A stretch of DNA of 51,826 bases from an uncultured Methylococcaceae bacterium (GTDB lineage Bacteria > Pseudomonadota > Gammaproteobacteria > Methylococcales > Methylomonadaceae): positions 1 to 51,826 of the forward strand of contig CAJXMF010000013.1 of NCBI GenBank assembly GCA_913056195.1, read 5' to 3'. Shown in pieces: positions 47,471 to 51,826 of this stretch. The first letter of the stretch is position 1; the number at the start of each line of letters is the position of its first letter. Below the pieces are notes generated by a model, which saw only the letters and a program-made list of their open reading frames with translations, searched no databases and was not told where the DNA came from. Made by a program: the position numbers and the translations under genes.

Positions 47471-48439
47471 ATGAACAGCACATTGCAACTGAATGCCCAT
47501 GGAAAATTAAAACATTTTTTAAGCATTGAAGGCTTAAGCAAAGCCCTGTTGACCGAAATTCTGGATAATGCTGAATCCTTTGCCGGCATTAGCGGACAAT
47601 CGGTTAAAAAAGTCCCGCTGTTGCGCGGTAAAACAATCGTCAACCTGTTCTTTGAAAACAGCACCCGTACACGCACCACATTCGATCTGGCCGCCTCACG
47701 CCTGTCGGCTGATATTCTGAATATCAATATCGCCACCTCATCCACATCAAAAGGCGAAAGTCTGCTCGACACCATTCGCAACCTGGAGGCGATGCATGTC
47801 GACTTGTTTGTCGTCCGCCATGCCATCAGCGGCGCCGCCCATTTCATCGCCCAACACAGTGCGCCGCATATCAGCGTCATCAATGCCGGTGATGGACAAC
47901 ATGCCCACCCCACTCAAGCCATGTTGGATATGTTGACCATTCGCCAGTATAAAAAAGATTTCTCGCACTTAAAGGTTGCCATTATCGGCGATATTCGACA
48001 CTCCCGCGTTGCGCGTTCACAAATACAGGCCCTGAATACGCTAGGTGTCCAGGAAGTCCGGGTCATCGCGCCAAAAACCCTGCTACCCGCCCAGGTTGAA
48101 AGCCTCAATGTGACCGCACTGCATAATATGGAACAAGGACTTGAGGATATTGATGTCATCATTATGCTGCGCCTGCAAAAAGAACGTATGACTGCGGCTC
48201 TGTTACCCAGTGAAAGCGAGTTTTTTAAATGCTATGGTTTAACGCAAAAAAAACTGGCCTGTGCCAACCCGGATGCCATCGTCATGCATCCGGGGCCCAT
48301 CAATCGCGGTGTTGAAATTGACTCAAGCGTCGCCGATGGGCCACAGTCGGTCATTTTGCGACAAGTCACCAATGGCGTGGCTGTTCGTATGGCAATTATG
48401 TCCATGGTGTTACAACAAAGCACGGAGTCTGCGGCATGA
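47471..48439 (+). CDS. pyrB: Aspartate carbamoyltransferase catalytic chain
   Basis: A 322-residue enzyme making carbamoyl-aspartate in pyrimidine synthesis. The carbamoyl-phosphate motif is [13 protein letters not shown] near 58-70, HPTQAMLD lies near 144-151 and a RLQKERM block near 233-239. ATG at 47471 is chosen over an in-frame TTG three codons upstream. No regulatory pyrI is present; the next gene is a dihydroorotase-like subunit, matching the Pseudomonas ATCase architecture. It overlaps pyrC' by four bases. Confidence 0.96.
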   Translation: MNSTLQLNAHGKLKHFLSIEGLSKALLTEILDNAESFAGISGQSVKKVPLLRGKTIVNLFFENSTRTRTTFDLAASRLSADILNINIATSSTSKGESLLDTIRNLEAMHVDLFVVRHAISGAAHFIAQHSAPHISVINAGDGQHAHPTQAMLDMLTIRQYKKDFSHLKVAIIGDIRHSRVARSQIQALNTLGVQEVRVIAPKTLLPAQVESLNVTALHNMEQGLEDIDVIIMLRLQKERMTAALLPSESEFFKCYGLTQKKLACANPDAIVMHPGPINRGVEIDSSVADGPQSVILRQVTNGVAVRMAIMSMVLQQSTESAA

Positions 48440-49719
48440 GTAAGATTCTGATTCAAAATGGACGCGTCATCGACCCAGCCAATAATATTGACCAATCGCT
48501 ACCCGTTTATATTGCGGCCGGTAAAATTGTCAGCGTCGGCCAGAAGCCGGCAGATTTTACGGCAGACATCACCCTTGATGCACAGAATAAAATCGTCTGC
48601 CCGGGCTTTGTCGATCTCAGCGTGCGCTTACGCGAACCCGGGCATAGCCGAAAAGGCTCGATTCACTCGGAAACCCGAGCGGCAGCGGCCGCCGGTGTCA
48701 CCAGCCTGTGTTTACCGCCGGACACCCGCCCGATTATCGACACGCCCTCGGTGGTGGAATATATTCGGGACAAGGCCGAACAGGCCGGTTACCCCAATGT
48801 ATTCCCTTTTGCCGCGCTGACCAAACAATTAAAAGGCCAGGAACTCAGTAATATGCACGCGTTGAAGCGGATGGGCTGCATCGCTGTCAGCAATGCCATG
48901 TGCGCGCCACAAAATCTGCTGATTTTACGTCATGCCATGGAATATGCCGTCAGCCATGATTTACCCCTGGCGCTCCATCCAGATGAGCCATCCCTTTCCC
49001 GGGGTGGCTGTCTGCATGAAGGCGCCATCGCCAGTCAATATGGTTTACCCGGTATTCCTGCGGCCGCCGAAACCATCGCTGTAACACAAACGCTGGAACT
49101 GGCCATTCTGACAGGTTGCCGTGTTCATTTCAGCCAGATCAGCGGCCAGGGCGCAGTCAAAAAGATCCAACAGGCGCAACATGAAGGACTGCCCGTCACA
49201 GCCGATGTTGCCATTCACCAATTGCATTTAACCGATACCGATTTAACGCCATTCGACAGTCGTTACCATGTGCTTCCCCCGTTTCGCGGTCAATTGGATA
49301 AAACAGCGCTACGGGAAGGACTCATCAACAACACACTGACGGCGATTTGCTCTGACCATCAACCCCATGACCTGGATGCCAAGCTCGGCGCTTTGCCAGA
49401 AACCGAACCTGGTATTTCTGCATTGGAAACCTTGCTGCCATTGACCCTGCAACTGGTTGCAGAAAACAGCCTGTCGCTGTCTCAGGCGATTTCACGTTTA
49501 ACCGATAAACCAGCCGCTATTTTTTCCCTGAACAAAGGCACACTAAGCCCCGGTATGGATGCCGATATTTGTATTTTTGATCCGAACAAAAACTGGCAAG
49601 TTAACAAAGACACCTGGCACAGCGCTGGCATCAACACACCCTATTGGGAACAAACCCTGCAAGGTAAAGTGTCCCATACCCTTCAATCTGGAAAAATCAT
49701 CTATCAGGATAATGTATGA
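48436..49719 (+). CDS. Dihydroorotase-like ATCase subunit, probably inactive
   Basis: A 427-residue amidohydrolase-fold protein of the PyrC'/PyrX type. Active dihydroorotases have DxHVHLREPG; here it reads [10 protein letters not shown] (about residues 56-65), so both metal-binding histidines are replaced by Ser and Arg. In Pseudomonas an inactive DHOase-like chain is needed to assemble the ATCase encoded by the adjacent pyrB. A true dihydroorotase must be elsewhere in the genome. It overlaps pyrB and the cytochrome gene by four bases each. Confidence 0.93.
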   Translation: MSKILIQNGRVIDPANNIDQSLPVYIAAGKIVSVGQKPADFTADITLDAQNKIVCPGFVDLSVRLREPGHSRKGSIHSETRAAAAAGVTSLCLPPDTRPIIDTPSVVEYIRDKAEQAGYPNVFPFAALTKQLKGQELSNMHALKRMGCIAVSNAMCAPQNLLILRHAMEYAVSHDLPLALHPDEPSLSRGGCLHEGAIASQYGLPGIPAAAETIAVTQTLELAILTGCRVHFSQISGQGAVKKIQQAQHEGLPVTADVAIHQLHLTDTDLTPFDSRYHVLPPFRGQLDKTALREGLINNTLTAICSDHQPHDLDAKLGALPETEPGISALETLLPLTLQLVAENSLSLSQAISRLTDKPAAIFSLNKGTLSPGMDADICIFDPNKNWQVNKDTWHSAGINTPYWEQTLQGKVSHTLQSGKIIYQDNV

Positions 49720-50021
49720 AACCCTTAAAACACGGCTTATTACTCATACCGCTGGCATTAACCGCCTGCTCACACCAAAATGACTATAGCCCGGCTCCTG
49801 ACGCCAATGGCGAGCAAATTTTTAAACAAGTCTGTAGCGACTGTCATAAACCCGATGCAAACGGCATTATTTACACCCTGAAAAAAGAACAGGCGAATAC
49901 CGATTATATCCGTAAACAAATCAAGCAAGGCTCTTTTATGATGCCAAAATTTCCTAACATGCCTGATGAGGCGATTAAAAAAGTCAGTCAATTTGTATTG
50001 GCACATTCCAAAACAAATTAA
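49716..50021 (+). CDS. Small lipoprotein cytochrome c
   Basis: A 101-residue monoheme cytochrome. The lipobox LTAC places the lipidated cysteine at residue 18. The heme motif CSDCH is at 40-44, and the likely distal methionine is in MMPKFPNM near 74-81. It would be anchored on the periplasmic side of a membrane and carry electrons, partner unknown. Its start overlaps the pyrC' stop by four bases, so it may be cotranscribed with the pyr genes. Confidence 0.9.
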   Translation: MKPLKHGLLLIPLALTACSHQNDYSPAPDANGEQIFKQVCSDCHKPDANGIIYTLKKEQANTDYIRKQIKQGSFMMPKFPNMPDEAIKKVSQFVLAHSKTN

Positions 50022-50039
50022 TACAGCACAAATTTTCCT

Positions 50040-50078
50040 GCAACAGTCCGCTTTTTATTCACAACAGCGGCCTGTTGC
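50040..50078 (+). terminator. Hairpin after the cytochrome gene
   Basis: A 12-pair stem with one internal mismatch: 50040-50046 with 50072-50078, and 50048-50052 with 50066-50070. The loop holds a T-run but none follows the stem. It probably marks the end of the gshB-to-cytochrome run and separates it from the next gene. Confidence 0.55.
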
Positions 50079-50131
50079 GTTATGCTTGCTATACACAATA
50101 ATAAAATAATAAATACTCTTAAAGGTGTGTT

Positions 50132-50995
50132 ATGACTAAAAGTTTTTTCTCTAAATTGCTCGATTTAACGGGGCTAAATTTACCCGACCCCAATTCTCAA
50201 CATAACGATCCCAATAAATATCGTCAACCGCCCAAAACAGACGTCAATGCCGAACCAGGCATGACGCGCGTAGAACGCTATTTACAAAAGAAAAACCCCC
50301 AACCTGAACCAACCCGCGTCGAACAATACCTGGCCAAAAAACAACAAGCCACCGCTCAAAACAAGGCCGCAACCGAGACGCCTGAAACCAAAATAAATGA
50401 GGCAAAAACAGACACGACATTAACCGGCGTTGCACGTTACCTGGCCAAAAAACAAGCCGCTTCCAAAACGCCCCAAAAACCTGCTGCCGCGCCTCAAAAA
50501 CCGATGACGCGCGTTGAAAAATATCTGGCGCAGAAGCAACAAGCGGAAACCTCACCTCAAAAAAAGACTGTCAAAGCAGCAACGCCAGAGCCAAAACAAA
50601 ACTCCACGCCCGTAACCGGTGTCGATCAATACCTCTCTCGCAAAAAGCCGGCACCAGTAGCCACAGCAAAGCCTGAAGAAAAACAAATAACGCCGGAAAC
50701 CAAAGCACCTGAAAAACCCAAGCCTGAACTCAAAACTGAGGCCGCAGAGAAACCCACAAAACCTGCTGCAACGGAAAAGAAACAACCTTCAGTGATAGAC
50801 CATAGTGAAAATGCGGTTCAATGCCAGGCCGCAACCCAGAAAGGTACGCGCTGCCGCCGCAAATCAAATCTGGAAGTATTGACAAAAACGATCAATAAAC
50901 AAAAACACCGTTTTGCTGTATGTCACCAGCATCACAACGCCGAATTTGTGCCCTTTGCCGGAGTAGTTCAACCAGTTGATGCTGAAGTCGATTAG
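50132..50995 (+). CDS. Repeat protein with five TRVExYLxKK motifs and Cys/His C-terminus
   Basis: A 287-residue soluble, highly charged protein of no family I recognise. After a 40-residue N-terminus it carries five short repeats with the core T(R/G)VxxYLxxK at residues 45-54, 61-70, 98-107, 126-135 and 162-171. They are joined by Lys/Ala/Pro/Gln/Glu-rich, probably disordered linkers. Residues 225-287 form a compact tail with C231, C241, C264, H265, H267 and H268, a possible zinc-binding unit, with an AATQKGTRCRRKS stretch seen in some phage and plasmid proteins. The repeats could be short helical docking motifs for a partner. AAAGGTG lies before the ATG. No signal peptide is evident. Confidence 0.82.
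   Translation: MTKSFFSKLLDLTGLNLPDPNSQHNDPNKYRQPPKTDVNAEPGMTRVERYLQKKNPQPEPTRVEQYLAKKQQATAQNKAATETPETKINEAKTDTTLTGVARYLAKKQAASKTPQKPAAAPQKPMTRVEKYLAQKQQAETSPQKKTVKAATPEPKQNSTPVTGVDQYLSRKKPAPVATAKPEEKQITPETKAPEKPKPELKTEAAEKPTKPAATEKKQPSVIDHSENAVQCQAATQKGTRCRRKSNLEVLTKTINKQKHRFAVCHQHHNAEFVPFAGVVQPVDAEVD
50264..50644 (+). repeat. Five degenerate TRVExYLxKK coding repeats
   Basis: The region encoding residues 45-171 of the repeat protein. Units are TRVERYLQKK, TRVEQYLAKK, TGVARYLAKK, TRVEKYLAQK and TGVDQYLSRK. Spacing between unit starts is 16, 37, 28 and 36 residues. The nucleotide copies differ, so selection seems to act on the peptide motif rather than reflecting recent duplication. Confidence 0.85.
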
Positions 50996-51147
50996 GATTT
51001 CGAGAGAATCATACATCTGTTCAACAAAGCGTTCAGTTAATTCTATTCATTGATCAACAGCTCTTAACATCATGACACCATCTTCACCCGTTATGGCTCA
51101 TCCACTAGATTTAGACTTTAACTTTACGACGCTTAAAAGATAACCGT

Positions 51148-51826
51148 TCATAACGTTGCCACAGGAATGGATTCAGACTCAGGAATGGGCAACCTGAAAG
51201 TCACCTCACCCTCGATCGATCCCTGGGTGTAAAGGGTTCTCAAGGCCTGATAGAAATTGATCTCCAGCCTTCTGCAGGTCTTGATCACAGACAGAATCAT
51301 CGCCCGGAAAGGACAAGAAGGTCCACTGCTTGGGGATGTCCTGCAGCAGTTTGCGGCAGGTGTTACCGGTCCTGTTCCTGCCATGGATCAGGGCCGCTTG
51401 TTGCAATTTTCTCTCGATGACATCTCGAAACCGATCCAACCGCCTTCGGTCATGGCGACTTTGATAGCCGGTTGCTGTCAGCGGTTGGCACACCGGACCA
51501 CTGGACGGGCAATCATCAATAATCTTTATCCATCTTCTCCTGTCCGTCCCTGGCGCCGGGCGATCTTTTCCAGATTTCGGATCGCATGGGTCCAGCAGTT
51601 GAATAAACTGGGCCAGAGCTAAGAAAGCGTTAGCGACGAGTTGCATAGATAAAAATTTGAATGACGGCATAAAAGGTGACACCTGTATCTCTAAGAACCT
51701 GCCGGGGTCTCGAACCCATTGAGGCCGCTGCTCTGTAAGTGGGGAGTGTACGAATTCCATCAGGACTAGAGCCTGAATCAGTGACTTTAAAATCATCAGA
51801 GATATTCCAGCTTTTAACTTAGAAAT
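51148..51826 (-). pseudogene. Decayed IS66-family transposase remnant
   Basis: No single frame is intact, but IS66 TnpC-like pieces appear on the minus strand in three successive frames. They are FNCWTHAIRNLEKIARR (about 51605-51555), FRDVIERKL continuing to CRKLLQDIPKQWTFL (about 51435-51310) and RAMILSVIKTCRR continuing to FYQALRTLYTQG (about 51300-51220). The NNxAERxLR catalytic-glutamate region expected between WTFL and RAMILSV is absent, as if deleted. The remnant probably continues past the right window edge. The family assignment is from memory of IS66 motifs and is moderate. Confidence 0.58.

Noticed and set aside
47431-47913. 160-codon minus-strand open frame inside pyrB
   Set aside because: It is antisense to the conserved carbamoyl-phosphate site of pyrB, with no domain evidence.
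50132-50995. TonB- or FtsN-like periplasmic protein
   Set aside because: The Lys/Pro/Ala richness resembles such linkers, but there is no membrane helix or signal peptide and no TonB or SPOR domain.
51206-51796. 196-codon minus-strand frame as an intact gene
   Set aside because: The similarity to IS66 blocks switches between frames, so this frame is only one piece of a decayed transposase.

Overview
This looks like a chromosomal segment of a gammaproteobacterium of moderate GC content. The gene orders are typical of that class: pepA-holC-valS divergent from lptFG; pilBCD-coaE-zapD-yacG next to a MutT fusion and argJ; and gshB-tonB-algH-ruvX-pyrR-pyrB-pyrC' as in Pseudomonas. A methylotroph or methanotroph relative is possible, but no marker gene here proves it. 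Genes are dense, with many ATGA-type stop/start overlaps. I saw no tRNA, rRNA or CRISPR array.

Layout. 1-821: an IS1595-type transposase, cut by the window edge. 1158-8523: a nitrogen island. A nitrate/nitrite transporter and a phosphatase-kinase fusion lie on the minus strand, divergent from nirB-nirD-phzF on the plus strand; both sides carry sigma-54-like -24/-12 sequences. No nitrate reductase is present. 8600-12319: a 1239-residue multidomain flavin/iron-sulfur oxidoreductase on the opposite strand. 12642-18429: a tandem PilZ-like protein, a TrpD2-like protein, heme O synthase, a pair of M16 peptidase-like proteins and RsmD. 18617-24316: a UPF0182 membrane protein, Rsd/AlgQ, a glycosyltransferase overlapping a nucleosidase, a SirB-type membrane protein and a pterin dehydratase.

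24386-31408: LPS transport permeases LptF/LptG, divergent from pepA-holC-valS. 31551-39758: type IV pilus genes pilB, pilC and pilD running into coaE-zapD-yacG, then trxC, facing a Nudix/thiamine-phosphate-synthase-like fusion and argJ. 39783-42196: a cation diffusion facilitator, a TusA-like protein and a PP-loop thiouridylase-like protein, the last two overlapping and probably a sulfur-relay pair. 42332-43495: a PilT/PilU retraction ATPase, with a symmetrical terminator shared with rpmB-rpmG.

44131-49719: gshB, tonB, algH, ruvX, pyrR, pyrB and a dihydroorotase-like subunit that has lost its metal-binding histidines, nearly all overlapping and probably one operon. 49716-50995: a small lipoprotein cytochrome c and an unusual protein with five TRVExYLxKK-type repeats and a Cys/His tail. 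51148-51826: a decayed IS66-type transposase remnant. The points most worth following are the repeat protein, the giant oxidoreductase beside nirBD, the kinase-phosphatase tied to nitrate uptake with paired sigma-54-like promoters, and the TusA/PP-loop pair.
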